DNA of 64,000 bases from Cephalotus follicularis. Its lineage: Eukaryota > Streptophyta > Magnoliopsida > Oxalidales > Cephalotaceae. A program made the position numbers and the translations under genes. The DNA lies in the NCBI GenBank assembly GCA_001972305.1, contig BDDD01001782.1, positions 141,163 through 205,162 on the forward strand, given 5' to 3'. Positions within the stretch are counted from its first letter, which is position 1, and each line of letters starts with the position of its first letter. Below are positions 25,361 to 36,400 of the stretch, piece by piece. The notes under the pieces were generated by a model. That model saw only the letters and a list, made by a program, of their open reading frames with translations, had not been told where the DNA came from and ran no database searches.

Positions 25361-26608
25361 ATGAAGAGGGCGATGCCATGGAGTGATGAGGACGATGATT
25401 CAACCTCATCATCGTCACAATCAGACGTTGAAGCTGATAAGGAGAAGCCTACCAAAACCAAATGTATGTCAATCTATCTTCTCTTTCTCTGTTTTTAATG
25501 GCATGAATCAGTCCCTGCTTCTACATAGAATCGAGGGTCCTTTGTAGCGAAGAGTCTCTTTTTGTGTTTCTTCTAAATGCTCTTTACCAATATATTAGCT
25601 TGTTCCTCAAGGTCCTTTTCATGTGATATTTTAATGATGTTAGCCGAAACACTTAAGATAAGTTATGCTTAAAAAAAAATGATCCCAAAGAGAAAATTAG
25701 AGGGTTGTTGAAAGGTGACTATCTTAGAGTATTGATTTTCCATTTGCATCATTGTTATGCACAGGGCATCTCTGGTCAATAGGTGCGTGGTGGTGATTTG
25801 TTGTGCTTTCCTAAAAGGGGGATTATCTAGTTGTTTTTATCAGAAAATATTGGCGAAAGCTTATACTGTCATGGACTTGGAATAACCAAGCAGATGGATC
25901 AACAGAAGAATGTAGAGTGAAAAGAGGCGAGAGAATGATGTTTAGCTACTTAAGTCTAGTTTTTTTTTCTTTTCTTCTCATATTCATATAAACATGGGTG
26001 GACTTTCACTCTTGCTATAACCTTTGTCTTTTCTAATTCTCTTTTAATAAATATGTTGTAGCTGCAGTGGCATATCTCTATTATTTATCTCAAGATGTCA
26101 ACATATGCGTGTCTGCATGTGTTTCACCCATTTTATCGATTCATGCTGATGTTGGGCCAAGATGTTTAGCAAGAAGGTCCCAACATTATCTGTGCCTAAT
26201 TTTTGCTGCGTTTTTACAGTGAAGTCTGGAAAGCAAAATAGCGGTGTCACAAGTTTTGAGGCATTAAGGCAACATGGCTATAAAGGCGGATTATCAGTTC
26301 TCAGTGTGCCTCCACCAAAAGAGGATGTGAAGCAAGATTGGTCTTGGTCCAATGGCAAAGAAAATCGTGAAGCTACGGAGGTTGAAGAATCATACGAAGA
26401 ACGACAGAAGACGAGAGCCGCGGTAGTGGACGGACAGCAGCTAGCAAATGTGCATACTCGGAAAGACAAAAAGAATCTGAATCTCTCTTTCTCCCAAAAG
26501 GAGAAGAGGAAAAGAGAACTTGGCCAGTCTAGTAGAGCGAAGAATTATGTTGAAGAAGAGAAGAGGATGTTAAGGGAAAGCGGTATATACTCTGGGTTCG
26601 ATACATGA
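25361..26608 (+). CDS. Small acidic/charged protein of unknown function (two exons)
   Basis: Exon 1 (25361-25463) and exon 2 (26220-26608) join through a GT-AG intron of 756 bp with matching phase to give 163 aa. The N-terminus MKRAMPWSDEDDDS is followed by a Ser/Asp/Glu run. A central block TSFEALRQHGYKGGLSVLSV and a charged C-terminus ending KNYVEEEKRMLRESGIYSGF look like conserved family blocks, but I do not recognise the family and assign no function. No signal peptide or membrane segment is visible; the Lys/Arg-rich patch KKNLNLSFSQKEKRKRELG would suit a nuclear or nucleolar protein. It is divergent to BUD32. A 23-bp direct repeat spans its stop codon. Confidence 0.8.
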
Positions 26609-27990
26609 TTGGTAATGCTTAAAACCATGCCCCCTTATGTAAAATATGTGGTAGCCTTACACACAGCCTTTTTTGCACTAAAATGATTGGATTTTATCCA
26701 ATAATTGACAGTATCATATATAGTTTTATTGGCTGAAAACTTTTTAATTAAAAAAATACGTTAATTCACGTATTTTTTGAATTCGATTCATGATTGGTAA
26801 TGCTCTTTCATATATTTATTTTTTGGTACTAAATTTTTTTTTCTTTTTGTGTGTATTTTGTTATATGGCTCAAATCTCCAACTACAAAAAAAACTACCCA
26901 AAAACCATGTTATAAAGCATGTTAAATGTTTGATTTTAGAATCCTTGTAATGCAAGAAAAATGTGAAGTGAAAATGTAAGAAGTCAATTTTTAGATTCTA
27001 TGTATCTAAATATAAATAAAATCATCTTTATCCTTCATTTGGCTTAGGTTGTACTTTTTTTCCCCTGCCTTTGAGGATAAACTAACTTGGAATTCGCAAA
27101 TTACTTTGATTCAATTATTTTCTATCTATTTTCTAATCCTACGTTATTGTATTTGATTACACTTAGTAATACTAGTTATTTGTCCTATGATTAGCAATTT
27201 TTATAATTTAAACAGCTCAACCTACTTTCTTACGATAATTCCTATCTCTTCTTGCGGTTCAAGATTGCCATTTGCCATATTACTCCATGAGGCCTTTAGA
27301 TATTTAAATATATAGAGTTAATTATATTTTAGTCTTTTATGTTTGATCTTAAATACGATTCAGTTCACTAGTTTATAATAATATAAAATAGTGCTCACTA
27401 AATTTTATTGTAGTCAATCAGTTCGATTTTATATACAGATCAGCCTGTAAATCATTTCATGTCTTGATAAAACACCATAAAAAAAATAATTGAAACATCA
27501 AAATATCAATAATCAATGTTTCAAATTAACTTTTATTATCAATTTTAGATTTAATTAAATTCCATCAAAATTTGAGAGAAAGAAGATATGTATTGATTTA
27601 TAATTTATTTCAAACTTTTGGACTAGATCATATTTAAAGCAGAAACTAATAGATTAAAATAAAATTATTTAAGATTATTTTGTATTATCACAGATTAGTT
27701 GACTGAGTTGTATTTAGCTAAACGGGAAATACTAACTCAAATATATATTTTTTTCTATTTCCATTTATTTTATATAAACTTTTCTATAAGCATCAATATT
27801 CTCTAATTATCATATCCTCCATATGATGGCTAATATAGCAAACTAAATGAGTTTGAGGGTTAACATAATTATTGTTTGTAGTTGTTTTTCTCTAATATTT
27901 TACCATCACTTTCAACCTCTTCAATTTATGTCCATCATTCTCTTCGTTTAATACTACATTGAATTCTTCTTATATTATTGTAATCATAGT
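26609..27990. other. Intergenic region up to retrotransposon A
   Basis: AT-rich and non-coding. It starts with the 3' UTR of the upstream gene. The block TTCGATNCATGATTGGTAAT around the stop codon (26597-26619) is repeated at 26782-26804, and just before the second copy AAAAAATACGT and ACGTATTTTTT form a perfect short palindrome. The stretch 27300-27750 has MITE-like AT-rich composition without definable ends. Confidence 0.5.
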
Positions 27991-28995
27991 TGTTGATACA
28001 GAAATCCTTCCCTCAACAGTATCCTACGTGGAGGACTTTTATTTGTTAAGAGAAACGCTAGCCAAAGGATGCCTGGAGGAAGAATGTGATCTCGGACACC
28101 TGCACAAGGTAACAGCAATGATGGAAGTCCAGGAGGTTGTTCTCCCGGGGACACTCCGACGCTCAAGTTAGTCAAGTGCAGATGAAATAAAGCTCTCTTG
28201 AATGTAAAAAATGGCTGATCCTTGTTCAGTATGTTGAACTTGTATTTATAGTGGTGTTAGGTAACTGATAGAGCATGAAATTCGGAGTTGATGGCTGTCC
28301 CCTAAGGAAATTCCGAGGATCTCGGGATTTCCCTTATCTCCACCTGATTTTTCTCTTCTTTCCTTTATCTCCTCCTTAATTGTCTCGTTTCCTTTGTTGT
28401 AGTTGATCAGGATTCTATCTTCTTGTTTAGATAAGTACAAATCCCAACTAATCTGCTGAAGCTGATCCCCTTATCCCGTAGATAAGGTTGAGGTCCTCTG
28501 CTTGTAAGGCTGTTGAAGGTACTGATTGTAACACTGCAGCTGAGGTCATGGTCTTCATTAGTCCGAGGACGAAGGTTGTTTGGATTCGTCCGAGGAGGAG
28601 CTTGAAAGTTTCTGTGTAGTGAATGCCTCCTGTTCCATGTCTGGTAGGTCCTCTAGGCCGAGGTAGTCCTCGGCCCTTACACCTTGGATGTAGTCTTCTT
28701 CTTCCACGGATATGCTCTTGGAATGGATGACCTGTTGTGTGGCCGAGGGTGTCCTCGGCTGGGTTGCTTCAAATGGTGTCCTCGGACCTGGATCCGAGAA
28801 GAATAATGTTTGTACTGGCATCGCTGGGTGTGTCCTCGGCACTTATGCCGAGGAAAAGTCCTCCTTATGTCACTGTTTTGTTGGTGAACAGGCTTCCTCT
28901 GCCTTTAATTTATCAATCCTTGTCACTTGAACATCTGGCAGCTCTCGGATGAGGACACGTGTTGCTTTTGATTTAACATAATTTTTCCCACATCA
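27991..28995 (-). repeat. 3' LTR of element A (1005 bp)
   Basis: On the element strand the LTR starts TGATGTGGG and ends ATCAACA. A TATA box (TATAAATA on the minus strand) is at 28250-28243. The upstream (U3) part, 28560-28860, is dense in CCGAGGA/TCCTCGG motifs. It matches the other LTR except for 11 transitions. Confidence 0.95.
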
Positions 28996-29011
28996 TATGC
29001 CCCCCTGGTCC
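28996..29011 (-). other. Polypurine tract of element A
   Basis: On the element strand the sequence just before the 3' LTR is GGACCAGGGGGGCATA, the plus-strand priming site. The core ACCAGGGGGGCATA is shared with element B at 57630-57643. Confidence 0.85.
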
Positions 29012-29399
29012 TTGTTCTCTGACCTTGGTCAGAGGAGAAGGAGCAGAGTTGAGAGCCGTGGCCCAAGCAATACACCTTTGCAAAGCTTGCTATTAATCCT
29101 CTTCTTATGTACCAGCCGAGAACAAAGACTTGTATTATTTTTTGAAGAATGTAGGAATGTTGAACGTGTCTTGGTAGAGGATCAAAACTGCCCCCTTGTC
29201 TTCTCACGTCCCATCCGTTGGTCCTCGTGCTATGAACCCACATCATTGCACTTAAATAACGTATTAAGCACACTTAACACATGGCATGAGCAGAGCGTTT
29301 CCCGCCTCTGCCGCTTCGTTTCCCGCGCTTGGAATGTCGGTTGGGTTCTCAGCCATTGGATCTCTTGCTAAGTGGAGGGCCAGGATCAGATCCAGGGTC

Positions 29400-29416
29400 T
29401 ATAAAAGAAACCCTAA
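29400..29416 (+). promoter_or_regulatory. TATA box and telo-box of the antisense gene in element A
   Basis: TATAAAAG begins at 29400 and AAACCCTAA follows at 29408-29416. The TATA box is exactly 235 nt before the antisense ATG at 29635. Element B has TATAA at the same 235-nt distance from its own antisense ATG and also has AAACCCTA downstream of it, so this looks like a conserved promoter independent of the LTRs. Confidence 0.65.
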
Positions 29417-29634
29417 ATCACTAAGTCACTCTTTTACACTTTCTTGCTTTCTTGCAAATACCTGTGAGTTTGAGATTTACAAATTCTCTCGTGCCTTCAA
29501 CCTCAAATCTTCGTCTTCAATCCAACTTCACCCCAAGTTTCTGAGTAAGTTTGCAGTCCTTTCACTGTTCTTGAACTGATTCTCGCCTTTCCTTTTCGCT
29601 TTCTTCTTCGTCTCTCTTGTTCATTTTGACCTAG

Positions 29635-32006
29635 ATGGCTAGAACAAAACGTACCGCTAGGGTTTCTCCTCCCTTGGAGGTTGTACCCTTGGCTATGGTA
29701 ATCCCCCCTACTGAGAGTCCTTCTGCTGAGAGTCCCCTTCCATCTGAGGGTAGCTTGGGGGCTGCTGTGGGCGAACCTGTTGTACCCGATACTGAGGCTG
29801 ACTCCTCTGCCCCTGATGGCTTTGGTGTCAGCGCTCTCTCTCAGCAGGACGTGGTTGAACTAACCACCAAGTTCAATTTCCCCTCTGGGTTGAGATTCTA
29901 CCTCCCCAAGGATCCTCGGACTGTCACTAAGAGTAAAAAGGGCCTTTTCGTTGTCTTCGAGGGGGCTCTTACTCATGGTCTGAGGATCCCTGCTCCTAAC
30001 TTTGCCTTGTCGATTTTGGAGACATTCAAAGTCCACCCTTCTCTTCTACAACCCCAGTCATGGAGTTTCATAATAGGATTACTAGTTAGATGACTTGAGT
30101 CCGAGGTGACTGCCACAGTGGGATTGTTCCAACAATTTCACGTCATCTCGTCCTCGCCAGGGAAGCGTGGCTACTTCTTTAAGTCACGTCCTGGCATTGC
30201 CAAAATCCTCACCAAACCAACCCAATCCATTAAGCACTGGAGGACGAAATATTTCCTCATCAAAAACTTCGAGGGGTTCATCTCCCCCGTGTGGTGTAAT
30301 TCCTTGGACACCACACGTCTTAATAAGAGGCCCAATTTGACCGCGACCGAGGACCTGGACCTCCATAAACTCATCCACCTGGAGCCCGAGGAGGTGAACT
30401 CCGTGATAGCCGAGGAGCGTCTGGTCCGGGCTGGACTAAGTGTGGCTCCGAGACAAGGGTCACACTCGGCCGTGGTCGAGGAAGCCTCAGGGGACGAAGG
30501 GTCCCCTGCCCAATCCATGCCCCAAGAGATGGGGGAAAACTGTATAAAGCTTTCGTCTCCTCCGTCCTTTTCTGTCTTCATATTTCTTCTAACTTGTTTG
30601 ATTTTAAGTTACTGACATTATTGATCTCTGCTTGCACAGCCATGTCTTCTCGGCGCGGGTTCAATACTTTGTTCTCTGCATGCAAGGGCTCTAAGTCCTC
30701 CTCTGACGGTGCAGCAGAAAAACAAAAGGCTGCCGAGGCAGATGCCAGACTGAAGGCTGCCGTGGAGGCAGCTAAGAAAAAGGCTGCAGAGGGGGCCAAG
30801 CAAAGGGCCAAGGATGCCTTGGTTGGGGCCAAGCAGCTGAAGAAGGCAGGAGTTACTGCCAAGGGTAAAGGGGCCAAACGCCCCGCCAGTGATCAATCCT
30901 CTGACAAACTTCCAAATAAAAGGGGGAGACTCATCACTGGGTCCGAGATGGACTCCATCCTTGGACGAACTGAAGACGTCCCCATCATCCTGCCCCCCTC
31001 TCGGGACGTGGAGAGGATGATCAAGGAGCTAGAGGGAGTTGGGATGGGCTCCTCTAGCCTAAATACTCAAGGGTTGCCTTTTGCCCTTAGCTCGCTCTGT
31101 ATCTTCCCTGACGAGCTGAAGCAAAAGGAGGAGTGGTCCAGCAAGGACCTTGTCCACAACTGCCTTCGAAGCCAATTTGAGGTAAACGAACATCCTCTAA
31201 CCATGTGTTTCATACTTGCACTTTTTCTCTTCTAACTTTCTTTTTCTCTGCAGGCTTTGAATAACAACCACCTCTTGGTTGAGAATTACTCAATCATTTT
31301 GGAGAGGAACGACAAGCTGAGGTTGGAGGTGATGGAGGAGAAGGAGACTTCTCGGATTGCCAAGTCTCAGTTGGAGGAGGTCCTCAAGGCTCAAGAGGCT
31401 ACTGTTGAGGAGAGGAACAGGGCCGTTCTGGAGAAGGACCAAGCCCAAAAAGAGCTTGCTAAAGCTCAATATCTGTTCAAGTCCCTGCAGAAGCAAAATG
31501 AGGAGACCTTGAGGAAGTACGAGGAGGCCATGAAGAGGCGTGAGGAGGAAAAGGCTAAGGCTGTGAAGGATGCCCTTGATGAGTTTAGGTCCTCGGATGA
31601 ATTCCTTAGCTTGATGGAAGCCTCTGTAGAGGACTTCAAGGCTTCTGATGCCTTCGGCGAGGAGATCGTCAAGGAATCTGCTGAGAACTATCGCCGAGGG
31701 TTCTACACTTGCAAGAATTGGGTCCAGGCTTTGCACCCAGAGGTTCCTCTGGACGAGGTCGCCTTTTGCTCGACTGCCCAGGCCTTCGATTTTTATCCAG
31801 ACAGATACGAGGCTGAGGAAGAGAGAGCCGAGGAGGCCTTGGCAAGGAACACTGGGCAAGAAGTTGGTGAAGTGGATCCAGAGGCTGAGCTTGGGCCCAA
31901 GGATCCTGCCTCAGAGACTACTACTCCTCTTCCTCCTCAAACTGGGCCTTTTGTGCCTCCTCCTCCTGAGGATGACAGCTCCGCCGATCCTCCTGCCCTA
32001 GTTTAG
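29635..32006 (+). pseudogene. Antisense gene of element A: gypsy-type transposon domain plus coiled coil, one nonsense mutation
   Basis: This gene runs opposite to gag-pol between pol and the 3' LTR. Exon 1 starts at 29635 (MARTKRTARVSPPLE) and holds a ~200-residue domain including LFVVFEGALTHGLRIPAP and LLQPQSWSFIIGLLV, which resembles the 'putative gypsy-type transposon' domain of plant repeats. A TGA at 30091-30093 interrupts it where element B has a Cys codon. Exon 2 starts near 30640 (MSSRRGFNTLFSACKG), is Lys/Ala-rich with nuclear-localisation-like basic patches and ends at 31181. A clear GT-AG intron (31182-31253) joins QFE to ALNNNHLLVENY. Exon 3 (31254-32006) is a long coiled coil, then FRSSDEFLSLMEASVEDFKA and a Pro-rich tail. 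The donor of intron 1 is not resolved. The function is unknown. Confidence 0.75.
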
Positions 32007-33423
32007 CTTTATCTTTTCTTTCTTGTAATGATCTTTTTTTTCTTTTCTGTACTTGTAATCTTTGATACATGAATGGAAAGAAGTTTTTGTATCCTATGCT
32101 GTCTTTACTTTTTTGCACTGTGGACTTGTGGTATTTGCACTTAGCATGTATGTTTATAATCCCCTTAGGGATTTTGCCACTTGGGGCCTCTGACTTCTCG
32201 TAGAAGCAGACACTCCTCCAAAATAACTTAAAAACCACTTGAGAAATATTAACAGCGAACCCCTTGTAATCTCTTCCAAGCATTAATAAAAGAACTTCCT
32301 TTCTATGGTCTTGACTTAAACTTTTCTTGCTGTGATTAACCTCTGCATACTTGCTTTAATAATAATTCCCTTAGGAATTGTCTTCAAAATGACTTCGGTC
32401 TTCTCGAGCAAATGGGCATTTGACTCCCAAAAAACTTAAGTGACTTAGCAAAATATAAATGAAAGAGGCTTCGCCTTCTCGGATTTTGTCTTTCTTTTGA
32501 TTGCTGGTATACTAGAACTTTGAGAATACATATACGCTGATAATTCCCTTAGGAATTTTTAACTTAGCTCAAATCACTAACCTTTCGTGGGCGAGGTCAC
32601 TCAAGCTTGATGGTCCTCGTAGGACCTTTCTCTTTTGAGAATGCTTCAGTTCGATAGTAACCGAGTCTTCAAAATCTTGATACTCATAGTTTGAGTTCTT
32701 GGTCTGCTCGGACAAGTTCTCACGGGTTTGCCGAGGAGAATATCGTCTGACCTAAGTTTTTAGGACAGGTCGGCTGAGCTTTCAGTCCACTTGGAGACAC
32801 TTGTATTAAAGTGCTCAGTCCGACGAACTTGATCGTTGCGAGTTCCCATGGATTCGCCTTTCAAGTCACGATTTTAAGTCTGGTTGGACAAGTTCCCATG
32901 GTGTTGTCAACCAGTTCTTGCTCCCTTGGGAGTCTTTAGGCATGCTCCTCAGAAGGAGGTTTTTGTGTGCTCCTCGGAAGGAGGCTTTTGCGTGCTCCTC
33001 GGAATGAGGCTTTTGCGGGCTCCTCGGAAGGAGGCTTTTGCGGGCTCCTCGGAAGGAGGCTTTTGCGGGCTCCTCGGAAGGAGGCTTTTGTGGGCTCCTC
33101 GGAAGGAGGCTTTTGTATGTGCATTCTTGGATGCTCTTGAACGCCTGTTTGGCTGGTCTGCGTGAGACCTCGGCATGTGTTAGTTTCCTTTTTTGAGAAT
33201 TAGCCTCCGTAAGGCTTAGGAAACCTCGGATCTTGGTGCCCCCTTGAGGACATGGTCCGAGATGATCTATGTAGAACTGAGGGGACTGATCGGTGGCTGT
33301 TCAAAGGTTTGAGGACTTGAACATTGGACCTTCGGTCCCTTGCAAACTTGGAACTATAATGTGGAACACAGATCTTGGACAAATCTTGAAAAAAATTCAA
33401 ACTTTATTGAAAATATCTTACAT
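32007..33423. other. Spacer between antisense gene and pol in element A
   Basis: Non-coding spacer between two convergent genes; both 3' ends lie here. It contains repeated short motifs such as TCCCTTAGGAATT (near 32368 and 32545) and the 25-bp tandem array at 32944-33119. Sequence near 33290-33370 is shared with the post-pol regions of elements B and C. Confidence 0.75.
32944..33119. repeat. 25-bp tandem array downstream of pol in element A
   Basis: The unit is GAAGGAGGCTTTTGCGGGCT plus CCTCG. Six full units begin at 32952, 32977, 33002, 33027, 33052 and 33077, with partial units at both ends. Because 25 is not a multiple of 3, the array cycles through all frames and is not coding. Related units occur in elements B and C at the same relative place. 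Confidence 0.95.
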
Positions 33424-36400
33424 TCATTGATAGTACTTCCTCAGATGCTCGGCATTCCAAGCTCTGGCAATCTCCCTACCCCCCAAAGTTTCAAGTTTGA
33501 ATGTTCCTAGGCGGAGGACCCTTTTGATCTTGTATGGGCCTTCCCAGGCAGGGGCTAACTTTCCTCTGGTACCAGTAGGATCTGCAACTGCTGAGTTACG
33601 TAGGACTAGATCTCCTTGCCTTAGTGGTCTTGGGCTTACTCTCTTGTTGTAGTAACGACTTACCCTCTCTTGGTAGGCTACAACTCTAATCACGGCTTTA
33701 TCTCTGAGCTCTTCCACTAGGTCGAGGATGCTTCTCAGCCCTTCTTCATTGTTGTCTTCAGTGAAGTGCACAACTCTTGGTGATTGTACTCCAACCTCCA
33801 CTGGTATCACGGCCTCTGTCCCAAAACATAGACTGTATGGGGATTCTCCTGTTGTGGTCCGAGGAGTGGTTCTGTATGCCCATAATACGCTTGGTAACTC
33901 CTCGGTCCACCTTCCTTTGCTGTCTTCTAGCCGCTTTTTCAAGCCCGAGATGATCTCTCTGTTGATCACCTCGGCTTGACCATTACTTTGGGGATAGGCT
34001 ACTGAGGCTAGCCTATGTTCTATCCTCCATTCTCTGCAAAAGTCCCTGAAAGCTTGGCAATCGAATTGTTTACCATTATCCGTGATGATGGTCCTCGGAA
34101 CTCCAAATCTGCAAATTATTGACTTCCACACGAAGCTCTCTGTGTTCTTCTCTGTAATGGTGGCCAAAGGTTCTGCTTCCACCCACTTGGTGAAGTAATC
34201 AACTGCTACAATGAGAAACTTTCTCTGACCTGTTGCCATTGGTAATGGTCCGACGAAGTCCATTCCCCACTGTGCGAAGGGCCACGAGGCCGTAATTGAT
34301 GTCAGAGGTTGAGAAGGCCTTCTACTAATGTTGGCGTTCCTCTGACACTTGTCACACTTCCTCACCAAGTTTATTGCATCTTGATGCATAGTCGGCCTAG
34401 CTCTGTAAACAAGCTTCCTCGCCTCCACAGGGTCCTCGGGCAAGATCCCGTCCCTTAGCCAAATAACAAAGGGAGTCATCCAATTTGGCTCCTGTGGTTC
34501 ATCTATGTCCATTACCTCTGCTTGAGAGATTGTTGGTCGCTCCAAGTAGTCGACTAGCACTGTTTGATTTTTCTCCAACTCCTCTGCCGTTGCTAGCTTC
34601 GAGAGTTGGTCTGCTCTGACATTCTCTGCTCTGGGCACCTTCACAATTCTTAATACTTCAAAGGCTGACTTCATGCCCTGAAAATGGGTTAAGTACTTCA
34701 TCATAAGGTCTTCTCTGGCCTCATACTCCCCATTTGCCAAGCCAACCACCAGCTGAGAATCACTTGAGGCTTCTATCCTCTGCACCTCTAGATGCTTTGC
34801 AATTGTTAGTCCCGCTATCAAAGCTTCCCACTCAGCTTCATTATTTGTGGTTTTGAATTTGAATCTCAAAGCATACTCCAATGTCCACCCATCTGGACTT
34901 GTTAATACTAATCCTGCTCCACTGCCAGTAAGGCATGAGGATCCATCCACTGATAACTTCCATATTCCCTTCTCGCTCTCTGAAGGGTTCTCCTCCATAC
35001 ACACCGTAGGTGTATTATCTCCAACAAAGTCGGCCAGTACCTGAGATTTGATTGCTGGTCTGGCTTCGAACTTCACATCATACTCGCCTAGTTCGACTGA
35101 CCACTTAATGAGCCTACCTGAGGTGTCAGGTTTGGCAAGAACTTGTTTGAGTGGTTTGTCAGTCAGAACCTTGATTGTATGGGCTTGAAAATATGGCCTC
35201 AATTTTCTGGCCGAGATGATCAAAGCATAGGCGAATTTCTCCACCTCTGGGTACCTCCCTTCAGCATCGTTCAAGGCCTTGCTTACATAGTACACAGGCC
35301 TTTGAACTTTATCCTCTTCTCGGACTAGCACTGCACTCACTGCGTCCGAGGTGGCCGCAAGGTACAAATACAAGTCTTCTCCATCCTTAGGCTTTGAGAT
35401 CAAGGGAGGAGAAGCCAAATACTCCTTCAACTTGTCGAAGGCTGCTTGACATTCGTCAGACCACGAGAATCCCTTGGGATCTCGAAGTATCTTGAAGAAA
35501 GGAAGGCACTTCTCTGCCGACTTGGACACAAACCTACTCAAGGCTGCAATCTTCCCATTCAATCTCTGCACATCCCTGATGGTTTGCGGTGGCCTCATGC
35601 CTTGAATTGCCGAGATCTTCTCTGGGTTGGCCTCTATTCCTCTGCTAGAGACCATGAATCCGAGGAACTTGCCTGAGGTGACCCCAAATGTACACTTGGA
35701 CGGATTGAGCTTCATATTGTACTTCCTCAACACTTCAAATGTCTCCTCCAAGTCTTTCACATGAGGGCTCTTGGCTGGAGTCTTGACGAGCATGTCGTCT
35801 ATGTACACTTCCATGTTCTTCCCAATCTGAGGTTCAAAGATCTTGTTGACTAGACGCTGATAGGTGGCCCCTGCATTCTTCAAGCCGAAGGGCATAACTT
35901 TGTAACAGTACATTCCTCGGTCAGTTATAAAAGCTGTCTTATCCTCGTCTGGCTTGTACATTAGGATTTGATTATACCCCGAATAAGCATCCAAGAAGCT
36001 TAGTAGTCTATAGCCCGAGGTTGCATCCACCAGCTGATCTATCTTCGGGAGAGGGAAGTTGTCTTTTGGGCACGCCTTGTTGAGGTCTGTGAAGTCTATG
36101 CACATCCTCCACTTGCCATTAGCTTTTTTGACTAACACAGGATTTGCTAGCCAGTCCGAGTAATGCACTTCTCGGATAAAACCTGCCTGTAACAACTTGC
36201 TCACCTCCTCAGCTATTGCTTGTTGCCTCTCAGGGGCGAAGTTCCTCTTCTTCTGCCTGATCGGTGGTCTGGCTGGATCCACACTTAGCTTGTGAACCAT
36301 CACATCTGGACTGATGCCAGGGACCTCCTCTGCCGACCATGCAAACACATCCTTATTATCACGGAGGAATGTTATTAACTCCTCCTTCTCCGCCTCTCCA

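Noticed and set aside
27300-27750. AT-rich possible transposon next to element A
   Set aside because: It is composition only; no termini, inverted repeats or duplications could be defined.
29635-32006. Reading this multi-exon gene as a host gene into which a retrotransposon inserted
   Set aside because: It lies wholly between the pol gene and the 3' LTR of element A, and a colinear copy lies in the same place in element B, so it belongs to the retrotransposon.
32884-33176. Repetitive protein-like frames over the tandem array
   Set aside because: A 25-bp non-coding repeat opens frames on both strands; the unit length is not a multiple of three and no start context or homology supports a gene.
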